Assembly (NCBI RefSeq): GCF_949987515.2
Contig: NW_027192651.1
Coordinates: 4,464,001 to 4,528,000, forward strand
Source of the DNA: Delphinus delphis
Lineage: Eukaryota > Chordata > Mammalia > Artiodactyla > Delphinidae
Reading direction: 5' to 3'
Length of the DNA: 64,000 nt
In this document: positions 34,202-48,416 of the stretch, one piece after another
How the letters are laid out: every line of letters starts with the position of its first letter
Position numbering within the stretch: position 1 is the stretch's first letter
Notes under the pieces: model-generated
Database searches by the model: none
Told to the model about the DNA's origin: nothing
Seen by the model: the letters and a program-made list of their open reading frames with translations, nothing else
Made by a program: the position numbers and the translations under genes

Positions 34202-35780
34202 CCCTTTGAAGTCATATTGCATGGTACCCATTCCACGGGTTTCAACTACCCAGGTTTAAGGTATTCTTCCTTCAGCTAAAACATGCATGTGGAACCCAGA
34301 GTATGATCAACCATGTGAATGGGAGACGTGTTCAAATATGTCTCACTTTTTCTCCCCTGGTACTCGGGTGTAACATTCCAGACACTTTACTAACACTCTC
34401 CCCACTTGGAGAGTCAGCGCCTTTAACCTCCTGTTTGGCCCAGTTTGCAATTTCTGCGGAAAATGAACAGGAATAGGGAGAACCAATGAGAGACTAGCTG
34501 GAGGTGTCTGGACGGGCAAATTTAACTCTCATTTCCCACCAGGAAGAGGAAATAACCAAAGGCTCAGCGTGCCGTGCCGGAACCAGATTAGGGCCTGAAG
34601 CCATCCTGCGGTGTTGCGGCCAGCTCAAAAGAAAGCGAGTTGAAGAAAGGAGCTCAGGGGCACTGTAATTCACAAACCTGCAGAGTTACAAATGACAGCT
34701 ATCTTCCAAAAATATACTGAAGTAAGGCTGCCAAGAGGACTTGAATGTGGGGCAGAATTGCAGGAAACTGAATTCAGGAGGTAGACTGGAATTGCATTGA
34801 AAGCATAGGAAAAGAGGCAGAACGTCCACAATGATGCACTTGGCCAAAAAGGGCGTATGCGTTTTTTCCTGAATATATTCAGGAAAAATCGCATACGCCC
34901 TTTTTGGCCAACCAAGCAAGCTTGCAAAGGAAATCTGCACTACAATGAAGTCTCACTTCCCCCAGGTCAAAAGGGCCATCTGAAAAAGTGTAAAATCCAG
35001 AAAGGCAGGACAGGCCATGGAGAACTGGGAGCCTTGTTATGCTGATGGGCGGGATGTAAATTGCCAACAGACACTCGGGAGAAGTCTATGGTGTTTCCTG
35101 AAACATCTAAAAAACAAAGCAACAGAGCCTAGGGCACTTCCACTTATGGTCCTATAGCTTAGGGAAATTAAAATCAAAATGACACAGCCACCCCAAAGTT
35201 TGGGACGCCTCTGTTTACAAGAACCTAGTTTACAGTACAAATTCAACATCGCAGAAAGTGAAAAATGGATAAAGAACTTGTGGTACTTACGTACAATGCA
35301 GTATCACTCAGCAATGAAATCTATGTCATCAGGCCCTTAGCAGCACAATGAGTGGATTCAGGTACGATGATTCTAACTGAAATAAGTCACACAGAAAAAG
35401 AAACATCATAAGATATCAGTAATACACGGAATGTAAACTTGGCTACACAGGAACTGAATTACAGAACAGAACAGGGTCTCAAATTGAGAAAACCAACTTA
35501 TGCTTGCTTCAGGGGAAAGGTGAGTTGGGGTGCTGCATAAAACCAGAGATTGAAATGAGCACAGATAAAGTTCCTTAAGCCAAATATGGAATAGACAAGA
35601 GCTACTCCTTGCTCAACGAAATGGACTCAACACCGCATATTAAACGCCTAAGAATGTACCTGACTAGTAAGTATCTTAAAACCTATGGATTGCTATGTCT
35701 CCGAAAGAGAATCAAGCATGTGTACAGGGGCATAAACGCAGCAGAGATAAGATTGGAGAGGATCGGTGAGCAAATGAAGA
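34202..35780 (+). repeat. Satellite monomer, edge type
   Basis: 1579 bp. The palindrome at 34840-34911 has one mismatch (GGAAAAATCGC). Private changes include CTCACTTTTTCTCCCC, GGGTGTAACATTCC, GGAAAATGAACAGG, AGTTACAAATGAC and GAATGTGGGGC. It does not fit either right-array class cleanly. Confidence 0.9.
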
Positions 35781-37360
35781 CCCTTTGAAGTCATATTGCA
35801 TGGTACCCATTCCAAGGGATTCAACTACCCAGGTTTAAGGTATTCTTCCTTCAGCTAAAACATGCATGTGGAACCTAGAGTATGATCAACCATGTGATCG
35901 GGAGACGTGTTCAAATATGTCTCAGTTTTCGTACCCTGGTACTCGGGTGCAACATTCCAGGCACTTTACTAACACTCTCCCGACTTGGAGAGTCAGTCCC
36001 TTTAACCTCCTGTTTGGCCCAGTTTGCAATTTCTGCGGAAGATGAACAGGAATAGCGAGAACCAATGAGATACTAGCTGGAGGTGTCTGGACGGGCAAAT
36101 TTAACTCTCATTTCCCACCAGGAAGAGGAAATAACCAAAGGCTCAGCGTGCCGTGCCGGAACCAGATTAGGGCCTGAAGCCATCCTGCGGTGTTGCGGCC
36201 AGCTCAAAAGAAAGTGAGTTGAAGAAAGAAGCTCAGGGGCACTGTAATTCACAAACCTGCAGAGTTATAAATGACAGCTATCGTCCAAAAATATACTGAA
36301 GTAAGGCTGCCAAGAGGACTTGAAATCGGGGCAGAATTGCAGGAAACTGATTTCAGGAGGTAGACTGGAGTTGCATTGAAAGCATAGGAAAAGAGGCAGA
36401 ACGTCCACAATGATGCACTTGGCCAAAAAGGGCGTATGCGTTTTTTCCTGAATATATTCAGGAAAAAACGCATACGTCCTTTTTGGCCAACCAAGCAAGC
36501 TTGCAAAGGAAATCTGCACTACAATGAAGTCTCACTTCACCCCGGTCAAAAGGGCCATCTGAAAAAAGTGTAAAATCCAGAAAGGCAGGACAGGCTATGG
36601 AGAACTGGGAGCCTTGTTATGCTGATGGGCGGGATGTAAATTGCCAACAGACACTCGGGAGAAGTCTATGGTGTTTCCTGAAACATCTAAAAAACAAAGC
36701 AACAGAGCCTAGGGCACTTCCACTTATGGTCCTATAGCTTAGGGAAATTAACATCAAAAAGACACAGCCACCCCAAAGTTTGGAACGGCTCTGTTTACAA
36801 GAACCTCATTTACAGTAAAAGTTCAATATCACAGAAAGTGAAAAATGGATAAAGATGTTGTGGTATTTACTTACAAAGCAATATCACTAAGCAATGAAAT
36901 CTATGTCATCAGGCCCTTAGCAGCACAATGAGTGGATTCAGGTATGATGATTCTAACTGAAATAAGTCACACAGAAAAAGAAACATCATAAGATATCAGT
37001 AATACACGGAATGTAAACTTGGCTACACAGGAACTGAATTACAGAACAGAACAGGGTCTCAAATTTAGAAAACCACCTTATGCTTGCTTAAGGGTAAAGG
37101 TGAGTTGGGGTGCTGCATAAAACCAGAGATTGAAATGAGCACAGATAAAGTTCCTTAAGCCAAATATGGAATAGACAAGAGATACTCCTTGCTCAACAAA
37201 ATGGACTCAACACCGCATATTAAACGCCTAATAATGTACCTGACTAGTAAGTATCTTAAAACCTATGGATTTCTATGTCTCCGAAAGAGAATCAAGCGTG
37301 AGTAGAGGGGCATAAACGCAGCAGTGATAGGATTGGAGAGGTTCGGTGAGCAAATGAAGA
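35781..37360 (+). repeat. Satellite monomer, edge type
   Basis: 1580 bp. Palindrome at 36419-36490 with one mismatch (CATACGTCC). Private changes include CCATTCCAAGGGATTC, GAGATACTAGC, GAAAGTGAGTTG and CACTTCACCCCGG. This is the first unit of the right array with TTTTCGTACCCTGG. Confidence 0.9.
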
Positions 37361-38940
37361 CCCTTTGAAGTCATATTGCATGGTACCCATTCCACGGGTT
37401 TCAACTACCCAGGTTTAAGGTATTCTTCCTTCAGCTAAAACATGCATGTGGAACCTAGAGTATGATCAACCGTGTGATCGGGAGACGTGTTCAAATATGT
37501 CTCAGTTTTCGTACCCTGGTACTCGGGTGCAACATTCCAGACGCTTTACTAACACTCTCCCCAGTTGGAGAGTCAGGGCCCTTAACTTCCTGTTTGTCCC
37601 AGTTTGCAAGTTCTGCGGAAGATGAACAGGAATAGCGAGAACCAATGAGAGACTAGCTGGAGGTGTCTGGACGGGCAAATTTAACTCTCATTTCCCACCA
37701 GGAAGAGGAAATAACCAAAGGCTCAGCGTGCCGTGCCGGAACCAGATTAGGGCCTGAAGCCATCCTGCGGTGTTGCGGCCAGCTCAAAAGAAAGCGAGTT
37801 GAAGAAAGGAGCTCAGGGGCACTGTAATTCACAAACCTGCAGAGTTATAAATGACAGCTATCGTCCAAAAATATACTAAAGTAAGGCTGCCAAGAAGACT
37901 TGAAAGCGGGGCAGAATTGCAGGAAACCGATTTCAGGAGGTAGACTGGAATTGCATTGAAAGCATAGGAAAAGAGGCAGAGCGTCCACAATGATGCACTT
38001 GGCCAAAAAGGGCGTATGCGTTTTTTCCTGAATATATTCAGGAAAAAACGCATACGCCCTTTTTGGCCAACCAAGCAAGCTTGCAAAGGAAATCTGCACT
38101 ACAATGAAGTCTCACTTCCCCCCGGTCAAAAGGGCCATCTGAAAAAATTGTAAAATCCAGAAAGGCAGGACAGGCCATGGAGAACTGGGAGCCTTGTTAT
38201 GCTAATGGGCAGGATGTAAATTGCCAACAGACACTCGGGAGAAGTGTATGGTGTTTCCTGAAACATCTAAAAAACAAAGCAACAGAGCCCAGGGCACTTC
38301 CACTTATGGTCCTATAGCTTAGGGAAATTAAAATCAAAAAGACACAGCCACCACAAAGTTTGGAACGGCTCTGTTTACAAGAACCTCATTTAGAGTACAA
38401 GTTCAACATCGCAGAAAGTGAAAAATGGATAAAGAACTTGTGGTACTTACGTACAATGCAGTATCACTCAGCAATGAAATCTATGTCATCAGGCCCGGAG
38501 CAGCATAATGAGTGGATTCAGGTACGATGATTCTAACTGAAATAAGTCACACAGAAAAAGAAACATCATAAGATATCAGTAATACACGGAATGTAAACTT
38601 GGCTACACAGGAACTGAATTACAGAACAGAACAGGGTCTCAAATTTAGAAAACCAACTTATGCTTGCTTAAGGGGAAAGGAGAGTTGGGGTGCTCCATAA
38701 AACCAGAGATTGAAATGAGCACAGATAAAGTTCCTTAAGCCAAATATGGAATAGACAAGAGCTACTCCTTGCTCAACGAAATGGACTCAACACCGCATAT
38801 TAAACGCCTAAGAATGTACCTGACTAGTAAGGATCTTAAAACCTATGGATTGCTATGTCTCCAAAAGAGAATCAAGCGTGTGTACAGGGGCATAAATGCA
38901 GCAGTGATAGGATTGGAGAGGTTCGGTGAGCAAATGAAGA
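37361..38940 (+). repeat. Satellite monomer, shares variants with 42099 copy
   Basis: 1580 bp. Perfect palindrome at 37999-38070. CCAGTTGGAGAGTCAGGGCC, AACTTCCTGTTTG, GCTAATGGGC and GGCCCGGAGCAGC link it to the monomer at 42099, 4,738 bp (three units) downstream. Confidence 0.9.
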
Positions 38941-40518
38941 CCCTTTGAAGTCATATTGCATGGTACCCATTACAAGGGTCTCAGCTCTCCAGGTTTAAGG
39001 TATTCTTCCTTCAGCAAATCATGCATGTGGAACCTAGAGTATGATCAACATGTGATCGGGAGACGTGTTCAAATATGTCTCAGTTTTCGTACCCTGGTAC
39101 TCGGGTGCAACATTCCAGACACTTTAGTAACACTCTCCCGACTTGGAGAGTCAGTCCCTTTAACCTCCTGTTTGGCCCAGTTTGCAATTTCTGCGGAAGA
39201 TGAACAGGAGTAGCGAGAACCAATGAGAGACTAGCTGGAGGTGTCTGGACGGGCAAATTTAACTCTCATTTCCCACCAGGAAGAGGAATTAACCAAAGGC
39301 TCAGCGTGCCGTGCCGGAACCAGATTAGGGCCTGAAGCCATCCTGCGGTGTTGCGGCCAGCTCACAAGAAAGCGAGTTGAAGAAAGGAGCTCAGGGGCAC
39401 TGTAATTCACAAACCTGCAGAGTTATAAATGACAGCTATCGTCCAAAAATATACTAAAGTAAGGCTGCCAAGAGGACTTGAAAACGGGGCAGAATTGCGG
39501 GAAACCGATTTCAGGAGGTAGACTGGAATTGCATTGAAAGCATAGGAAAAGAGGCAGAACGTCCACAATGATGCACTTGGCCAAAAAGGGCGTATGCAAT
39601 TTTTCCTGAATATGTTCAGGAAAAAACGCATACGCCCTTTTTGGCCAACCAAGCAAGCTTGCAAAGGAAATCTGCACTACAATGAAGTCTCACTTCCCCC
39701 CGGTCAAAAGGGCCATCTGAAAAAAGTGTAAAATCCAGAAAGGCAGGACATGCCATGGGTAACTGGGAGCCTTGTTATGCTGATGGACGGGATGTAAATT
39801 GCCAACAGACACTCGGGAGAAGTGTATGGTGTTTCCTGAAACATCTAAAAAACAAAGCAACAGAGCCTAGGGCACTTCCACTTATGGTCCTATAGCAGAG
39901 GGAAATTAAAATCAACAAGACACAGCCACCCCAATGTTTGGGACGCCTCTGTTTACAAGAACCTCATTTACCGTACAAGTTCAATATCACAGAAAGTGAA
40001 AAATGGATAAAGAACTTGTGGTACTTACGTACAATGCAGTATCATTCAGCAATGAAATCTATGTCATCAGGCCCGTAGCAGCATAATGAGTGGATTCAGG
40101 TACGATGATTCTAACTGAAATAAGTCACACAGAAAAAGAAACATCATAAGTTATCACTAATACACGGAATGTAAACTTGGCTACACAGGAACTGAATTAC
40201 AGAACAGAACAGGGTCTCAAATTTAGAAAACCACCTTATGCTTGCTTAAGGGGAAAGGTGAGTTGGGGTGCTGCATAAAACCAGAGATTGAAATGAGCAC
40301 AGATAAAGTTCCTTAAGGCAAATATTGAATAGACAAGAGCTACTCCTTGCTCAACGAAATGGACTCAACACCCCATATTAAACGCCTAAGAATGTACCTG
40401 ACTAGTAAGTATCTTAAAACCTATGGATTGCTATGTCTCCGAAAGAGAATCAAGCATGTGTACAGGGGCATAAACGCAGCAGTGACAGGATTGGAGAGGT
40501 TCGGTGAGCAAATGAAGA
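38941..40518 (+). repeat. Satellite monomer, alpha
   Basis: 1578 bp. The distinctive start ATTACAAGGGTCTCAGCTC and CAGCAAATCATGC also occur at 45259 and 48417. It has the one-base-short ATCAACATGTG and the right-half TATAGCAGAGGG. The palindrome at 39577-39648 is imperfect (ATGCAATTTTTCC, AATATGTTC). Confidence 0.9.
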
Positions 40519-42098
40519 CCCTTTGAAGTCATATTGCATGGTACCCATTCCACGGGTTTCAACTACCCAGGTTTAAGGTATTCTTCCTTCAGCTAAAACA
40601 TGCATGTGGAACCTAGAGTATGATCAACCGTGTGATCGGGAGACGTGTTCAAATATGTCTCAGTTTTCGTACCCTGGTACTCGGGTGCAAAATTCCAGAC
40701 GCTTTACTAACACTCTCCCGACTTGGAGAGTCAGCGCCTTTAACCTCCTGTTTGGCCCAGTTTGCAATTTCTGCGGAAGATGAACAGGAATAGCGAGAAC
40801 CAATGAGAGACTAGCTGGAGGTGTCTGGACGGGCAAATTTAACTCTCATTTCCCACCAGGAAGAGGAATTAACCAAAGGCTCAGCGTGCCGTGTCGGAAC
40901 AAGATTAGGGCCTGAAGCCATCCTGCGGTGTTGCGGCCAGCTCACAAGAAAGCGATTTGAAGAAAGGAGCTCAGGGGCACTGTAATTCACAAACCTGCAG
41001 AGTTATAAATGACAGCTATCGTCCAAAAATAGACTGAAGTAAGGCTGCCAAGAGGACTTGAAAGCGGGGCAGAATTGCAGGAAACCGATTTCAGGAGGTA
41101 GACTGGAATTGCATTGAAAGCATAGGAAAAGAGGCAGAACGTCCACAATGATGCACGTGGCCCAAAAGGGCGTATGCGTATTTTCCTGAATATATTCAGG
41201 AAAAAACGCATACGCCCTTTTTGGCCAACCAAGCAAGCTTGCAAAGGAAATCTGCACTACAATGAAGTCTCACTTCCCCCCGGTCAAAAGGGCCATCTGA
41301 AAAAAGTGTAAAATCCAGAAAGGCAGGACAGGCCATGGAGAACTTGGAGCCTTGTTATGCTGATGGGCGGGTTGTAAATTGCCAACAGACACTGGGGAGA
41401 AGTGTATGGTGTTTCCTGAAACATCTAAAAAACAAAGCAACAGAGCCTAGGGCACTTCCACTTATGGTCCTATAGTTTAGGGAAATTAAAATCAAAAAGA
41501 CACAGCCACCCCAAAGTTTGGAACGGCTCTGTTTACAAGAACCTCGTTTACAGTACAAGTTCAACATCGCAGAAAGTGAAAAATGGATAAAGAACTTGTG
41601 GTACTTACGTACAATGCAGTATCACTCAGCAATGAAATGTATGTCATCAGGCCTGTAGCAGCATAAAGAGTGGATTCAGGTACGATGATTCTAACTGAAA
41701 TAAGTCACACAGAAAAAGAAACATCATAAGATATCACTAGTACACGGAATGTAAACTTGGCTACACAGGAACTGATTTAGAGAACAGCACAGGGTCTCAA
41801 ATTTAGAAAACCAACTTATGCTTGCTTAAGGGGAAAGGTGAGTTGGGGTGCTGCATAAAACCAGAGATTGAAATGAGCACAGCTAAATTTCCTTAAGCCA
41901 AATATGGAATAGACAAGAGCTACTCCTTGATCAACGAAATGGACACAACACCCCATATTAAACGCCTAAGAATGTACCTGATTAGTAAGTATCTTAAAAC
42001 CTATGGATTGCTATGTCTCCAAAACAGAATAAAGCGTGTGTACAGGGGCATAAACGCAGCAGTGATAGGATTGGAGAGGTTCGGTGAGCAAATGAAGA
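40519..42098 (+). repeat. Satellite monomer, beta
   Basis: 1580 bp. GTGCAAAATTCC, AACAAGATTAGG and TATAGTTTAGGG define the class. The palindrome at 41157-41228 has several left-arm changes (GTGGCCCAAAAGG, GCGTATTTTCC) with no matching right-arm changes. Confidence 0.9.
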
Positions 42099-43678
42099 CC
42101 CTTTGAAGTCATGTTGCATGGTACCCATTACACGGGTCTCAACTCTCCAGGTTTAAGGTATTCTTCCTTCAGCTAAACCATGCATGTGTAACCCAGAGTA
42201 TGATCAACCGTGTGAAAGGGAGACGTGTTCAAATATGTCTCAGTTTTCCTCCCCTGGTACTCGGGTGCAACATTCCAGACGCTTTACTAACACTCTCCCC
42301 AGTTGGAGAGTCAGGGCCTTTAACTTCCTGTTTGGCCCAGTTTGCAAGTTCTGCGGAAGATGAACAGGAATAGCGAGAACCAATGAGAGACTAGCTGGAG
42401 GTGTCTGGACGGGCAAATTTAACTCTCATTTCCCACCAGGAAGAGGAAATAACCAAAGGCTCAGCGTGCCGTGCCGGAACCAGATTAGGGCCTGAAGCCA
42501 TCCTGCGGTGTTGCGGCCAGGTCACAAGAAAGCGAGTTGAAGAAAGGAGCTCAGGGGCACTGTAATTCACAAACCTGCAGAGTTATAAATGACAGCTATC
42601 GTCCAAAAATAGACTGAAGTAAGGCTGCCAAGAGGACTTGAAAGCGGGGCAGAATTGCAGGAAACAGATTTCAGGAGGTAGACTGGAATTGCATTGAAAG
42701 CATAGGAAAAGAGGCAGAGCGTTCACAATGATGCAATTGGCCAAAAAGGGCGTATGCGTTTTTTCCTGAATATATTCAGGAAAAAACGCATACGCCCTTT
42801 TTGGCCAACCAAGCAAGCTTGCAAAGGAAATCTGCCCTACAATGAAGTCTCACTTCCCCCCGGTCAAAAGGGCCATCTGAAAAAAGTGTAAAATCCAGAA
42901 AGGCAGGACAGGCCATGGAGAACTGGGAGCCTTGTTATGCTAATGGGCGGGATGTAAATTGCCAACAGACACTCGGGAGAAGTGTATGGTGTTTCCTGAA
43001 ACATCTAAAAAACAAAGCAACAGAGCCTAGGGCACTTCCACTTATGGTCCTATAGCAGAGGGAAATTAAAATCAAAAAGACACAGCCACCCCAATGTTTG
43101 GGACGCCTCTGTTTACAAGAACCTCATTTACCGTACAAGTTCAATATCACAGAAAGTGAAAAATGGATAAAGAACTTGTGGTACTTACGTACAATACAGT
43201 ATCATTCAGCAATGAAATCTATGTCATCAGGCCCGGAGCAGCATAATGAGTGGATTCAGGTACGATGATTCTAACTGAAATAAGTCACACAGAAAAAGAA
43301 ACATCATAAGTTATCACTAATACACGGAATGTAAACTTGGCTACACAGGAACTGAATTACAGAACAGAACAGGGTCTCAAATTTAGAAAACCACCTTATG
43401 CTTGCTTAAGTGGAAAGGTGAGTTGGGGTGCTGCATAAAACCAGAGATTGAAATGAGCACAGATAAAGTTCCTTAAGGCAAATATGGAATAGACAAGAGC
43501 TACTCCTTGCTCAACGAAATGGACTCAACACCCCATATTAAACGCCTAAGCATGTACCTGACTAGTAAGGATCTTAAAACCTATGGATTGCTATGTCTCC
43601 GAAAGAGAATCAAGCATGTGTACAGGGGCATAAACGCAGCAGTGACAGGATTGGAGAGGTTCGGTGAGCAAATGAAGA
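42099..43678 (+). repeat. Satellite monomer, mosaic alpha
   Basis: 1580 bp. The left part (ACACGGGTCTCAACTCTCC, GTGAAAGGGAG, TTTTCCTCCCC) is not alpha, while the right part (TATAGCAGAGGG, CTCATTTACCGTAC, CAGTATCATTCAGC) is. It shares middle variants with 37361. Palindrome at 42737-42808, perfect. Confidence 0.9.
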
Positions 43679-45258
43679 CCCTTTGAAGTCATATTGCATG
43701 GTACCCATTCCACGGGTTTCAACTACCCAGGTTTAAGGTATTCTTCCTTCAGCTAAAACATGCATGTGGAACCTAGAGTATGATCAACCGTGTGATCGGG
43801 AGACGTGTTCAAATATGTCTCAGTTTTCGTACCCTGGTACTCGGGTGCAAAATTCCAGACGCTTTACTAACACTCTCCCGACTTGGAGAGTCAGTCCCTT
43901 TAACCTCCTGTTTGGCCCAGTTTGCAATTTCTGCGGAAGATGAACAGGAATAGCGAGAACCAATGAGAGACTAGCTGGAGGTGTCTGGACGGGCAAATTT
44001 AACTCTCATTTCCCACCAGGAAGAGGAATTAACCAAAGGCTCAGCGTGCCGTGCCGGAACAAGATTAGGGCCTGAAGGCATCCTGCGGTGTTGCGGCCAG
44101 CTCACAAGAAAGCGTTTTGAAGAAAGGAGCTCAGGGGCACTGTAATTCACAAACCTGCAGAGTTATAAATGACAGCTATCGTCCAAAAATATACTGAAGT
44201 AAGGCTGCCAAGAGGACTTGAAAGCGGGGCAGAATTGCAGGAAACCGATTTCAGGAGGTAGACTGGAATTGCATTGAAAGAATAGGAAAAGAGGCAGAAC
44301 GTCCACAATGATGCACTTGGCGAAAAAGGGCGTATGCGTTTTTTCCTGAATATATTCAGGAAAAAACGCATACGCCCTTTTTGGCCAACCAAGCAAGCTT
44401 GCAAAGGAAATCTGCACTACAATGAAGTCTCACATCCCCCCGGTCAAAAGGGCCATCTGAAAAAAGTGTAAAATCCAGAAAGGCAGGACAGGCCATGGAG
44501 AACTGGGAGCCTTGTTATGCTGATGGGCGGGATGTAAATTGCCAACAGACACTCGGGAGAAGTGTATGGTGTTTCCTGAAACATCTAAAAAACAAAGCAA
44601 CAGAGCCTAGGGCACTTCCACTTATGGTCCTATAGTTTAGGGAAATTAAAATCAAAAAGACACAGCCACCCCAAAGTTTGGAACGGCTCTGTTTACAAGA
44701 ACCTCGTTTACAGTACAAGTTCAACATCGCAGAAAGTGAAAAATGGATAAAGAAGTTGTGGTATTTACTTACAAAGCAATATCACTCAGCAATGAAATCG
44801 ATGTCATCAGGCCCTTAGCATCACAATGAGTGGATTCAGGTATGATGATTCTAACTGAAATAAGTCACACAGAAAAAGAAACATCATAAGATATCAGTAA
44901 TACACGGAATGTAAACTTGGCTACACAGGAACTGAATTACAGAACAGAACAGGGTCTCAAATTTAGAAAACCAACTTATGCTTGCTTAAGGGGAAAGGAG
45001 AGTTGGGGTGCTCCATAAAACCAGAGATTGAAATGAGCACAGATAAAGTTCCTTAAGCCAAATACGGAATAGACAAGAGCTACTCCTTGCTCAACGAAAT
45101 GGACTCAACACCCCATATTAAACGCCTAAGCATGTACCTGACTAGTAAGGATCTTAAAACCTATGGATTGCTATGTCTCCAAAAGAGAATCAAGCGTGTG
45201 TACAGGGGCATAAATGCAGCAGTGATAGGATTGGAGAGGTTCGGTGAGCAAATGAAGA
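43679..45258 (+). repeat. Satellite monomer, beta
   Basis: 1580 bp, close to the copy at 46837, 3,158 bp on. Palindrome at 44317-44388 with one mismatch (TTGGCGAAAAAG). The end has CATGTACCTGACTAGTAAGG and GGCATAAATGCAGC variants shared with 46837. Confidence 0.9.
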
Positions 45259-46836
45259 CCCTTTGAAGTCATATTGCATGGTACCCATTACAAGGGTCTC
45301 AGCTCTCCAGGTTTAAGGTATTCTTCCTTCAGCAAATCATGCATGTGGAACCTAGAGTATGATCAACATGTGATCGGGAGACGTGTTCAAATATGTCTCA
45401 GTTTTCGTACCCTGGTACTCGGGTGCAACATTCCAGACGCTTTACTAACACTCTCCCGACTTGGAGAGTCAGTCCCTTTAACCTCCTGTTTGGCCCAGTT
45501 TGCAATTTCTGCGGAAGATGAACAGGAGTAGCGAGAACCAATGAGAGACTAGCTGGAGGTGTCTGGACGGGCAAATTTAACTCTCATTTCCCACCAGGAA
45601 GAGGAATTAACCAAAGGCTCAGCGTGCCGTGCCGGAACCAGATTAGGGCCTGAAGCCATCCTGCGGTGTTGCGGCCAGCTCACAAGAAAGCGAGTTGAAG
45701 AAAGGAGCTCAGGGGCACTGTAATTCACAAACCTGCAGAGTTATAAATGACAGCTATCGTCCAAAAATATACTAAAGTAAGGCTGCCAAGAGGACCTGAA
45801 AACGGGGCAGAATTGCAGGAAACCGATTTCAGGAGGTAGACTGGAATTGCATTGAAAGCATAGGAAAAGAGGCAGAACGTCCACAATGATGCACTTGGCC
45901 AAAAAGGGCGTATGCAATTTTTCCTGAATATGTTCAGGAAAAAACGCATACGCCCTTTTTGGCCAACCAAGCAAGCTTGCAAAGGAAATCTGCACTACAA
46001 TGAAGTCTCACTTCCCCCCGGTCAAAAGGGCCATCTGAAAAAAGTGTAAAATCCAGAAAGGCAGGACATGCCATGGGTAACTGGGAGCCTTGTTATGCTG
46101 ATGGACGGGATGTAAATTGCCAACAGACACTCGGGAGAAGTGTATGGTGTTTCCTGAAACATCTAAAAAACAAAGCAACAGAGCCTAGGGCACTTCCACT
46201 TATGGTCCTATAGCAGAGGGAAATTAAAATCAAAAAGACACAGCCACCCCAATGTTTGGGACGCCTCTGTTTACAAGAACCTCATTTACCGTACAAGTTC
46301 AATATCACAGAAAGTGAAAAATGGATAAAGAACTTGTGGTACTTACGTACAATGCAGTATCATTCAGCAATGAAATCTATGTCATCAGGCCCGTAGCAGC
46401 ATAATGAGTGGATTCAGGTACGATGATTCTAACTGAAATAAGTCACACAGAAAAAGAAACATCATAAGTTATCACTAATACACGGAATGTAAACTTGGCT
46501 ACACAGGAACTGAATTACAGAACAGAACAGGGTCTCAAATTTAGAAAACCACCTTATGCTTGCTTAAGGGGAAAGGTGAGTTGGGGTGCTGCATAAAACC
46601 AGAGATTGAAATGAGCACAGATAAAGTTCCTTAAGGCAAATATGGAATAGACAAGAGCTACTCCTTGCTCAACGAAATGGACTCAACACCGCATATTAAA
46701 CGCCTAAGAATGTACCTGACTAGTAAGTATCTTAAAACCTATGGATTGCTATGTCTCCGAAAGAGAATCAAGCATGTGTACAGGGGCATAAACGCAGCAG
46801 TGACAGGATTGGAGAGGTTCGGTGAGCAAATGAAGA
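45259..46836 (+). repeat. Satellite monomer, alpha
   Basis: 1578 bp. Nearly the same as 38941 (6,318 bp back) and 48417 (3,158 bp on), with the same altered start and one-base deletion. Palindrome at 45895-45966 is imperfect in the same way as in 38941. Confidence 0.9.
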
Positions 46837-48416
46837 CCCTTTGAAGTCATATTGCATGGTACCCATTCCACGGGTTTCAACTACCCAGGTTTAAGGTATT
46901 CTTCCTTCAGCTAAAACATGCATGTGGAACCTAGAGTATGATCAACCGTGTGATCGGGAGACGTGTTCAAATATGTCTCAGTTTTCGTACCCTGGTACTC
47001 GGGTGCAAAATTCCAGACGCTTTACTAACACTCTCCCGACTTGGAGAGTCAGTCCCTTTAACCTCCTGTTTGGCCCAGTTTGCAATTTCTGCGGAAGATG
47101 AACAGGAATAGCGAGAACCAATGAGAGACTAGCTGGAGGTGTCTGGACGGGCAAATTTAACTCTCATTTCCCACCAGGAAGAGGAATTAACCAAAGGCTC
47201 AGCGTGCCGTGCCGGAACAAGATTAGGGCCTGAAGGCATCCTGCGGTGTTGCGGCCAGCTCACAAGAAAGCGATTTGAAGAAAGGAGCTCAGGGGCACTG
47301 TAATTCACAAACCTGCAGAGTTATAAATGACAGCTATCGTCCAAAAATATACTGAAGTAAGGCTGCCAAGAGGACTTGAAAGCGGGGCAGAATTGCAGGA
47401 AACCGATTTCAGGAGGTAGACTGGAATTGCATTGAAAGAATAGGAAAAGAGGCAGAACGTCCACAATGATGCACTTGGCGAAAAAGGGCGTATGCGTTTT
47501 TTCCTGAATATATTCAGGAAAAAACGCATACGCCCTTTTTGGCCAACCAAGCAAGCTTGCAAAGGAAATCTGCACTACAATGAAGTCTCACATCCCCCCG
47601 GTCAAAAGGGCCATCTGAAAAAAGTGTAAAATCCAGAAAGGCAGGACAGGCCATGGAGAACTGGGAGCCTTGTTATGCTGATGGGCGGGATGTAAATTGC
47701 CAACAGACACTCGGGAGAAGTGTATGGTGTTTCCTGAAACATCTAAAAAACAAAGCAACAGAGCCTAGGGCACTTCCACTTATGGCCCTATAGTTTAGGG
47801 AAATTAAAATCAAAAAGACACAGCCACCCCAAAGTTTGGAACGGCTCTGTTTACAAGAACCTCGTTTACAGTACAAGTTCAACATCGCAGAAAGTGAAAA
47901 ATGGATAAAGAATTTGTGGTATTTACTTACAAAGCAATATCACTCAGCAATGAAATCTATGTCATCAGGCCCTTAGCAGCACAATGAGTGGATTCAGGTA
48001 TGATGATTCTAACTGAAATAAGTCACACAGAAAAAGAAACATCATAAGATATCAGTAATACACGGAATGTAAACTTGGCTACACAGGAACTGAATTACAG
48101 AACAGAACAGGGTCTCAAATTTAGAAAACCAACTTATGCTTGCTTAAGGGGAAAGGAGAGTTGGGGTGCTCCATAAAACCAGAGATTGAAATGAGCACAG
48201 ATAAAGTTCCTTAAGCCAAATACGGAATAGACAAGAGCTACTCCTTGCTCAACGAAATGGACTCAACACCCCATATTAAACGCCTAAGCATGTACCTGAC
48301 TAGTAAGGATCTTAAAACCTATGGATTGCTATGTCTCCAAAAGAGAATCAAGCGTGTGTACAGGGGCATAAATGCAGCAGTGATAGGATTGGAGAGGTTC
48401 GGTGAGCAAATGAAGA
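46837..48416 (+). repeat. Satellite monomer, beta
   Basis: 1580 bp, near copy of 43679. Palindrome at 47475-47546 with the TTGGCGAAAAAG mismatch. TATGGCCCTATAG (about 47782) also appears in the next beta-like copies at 49995 and 51575. Confidence 0.9.
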
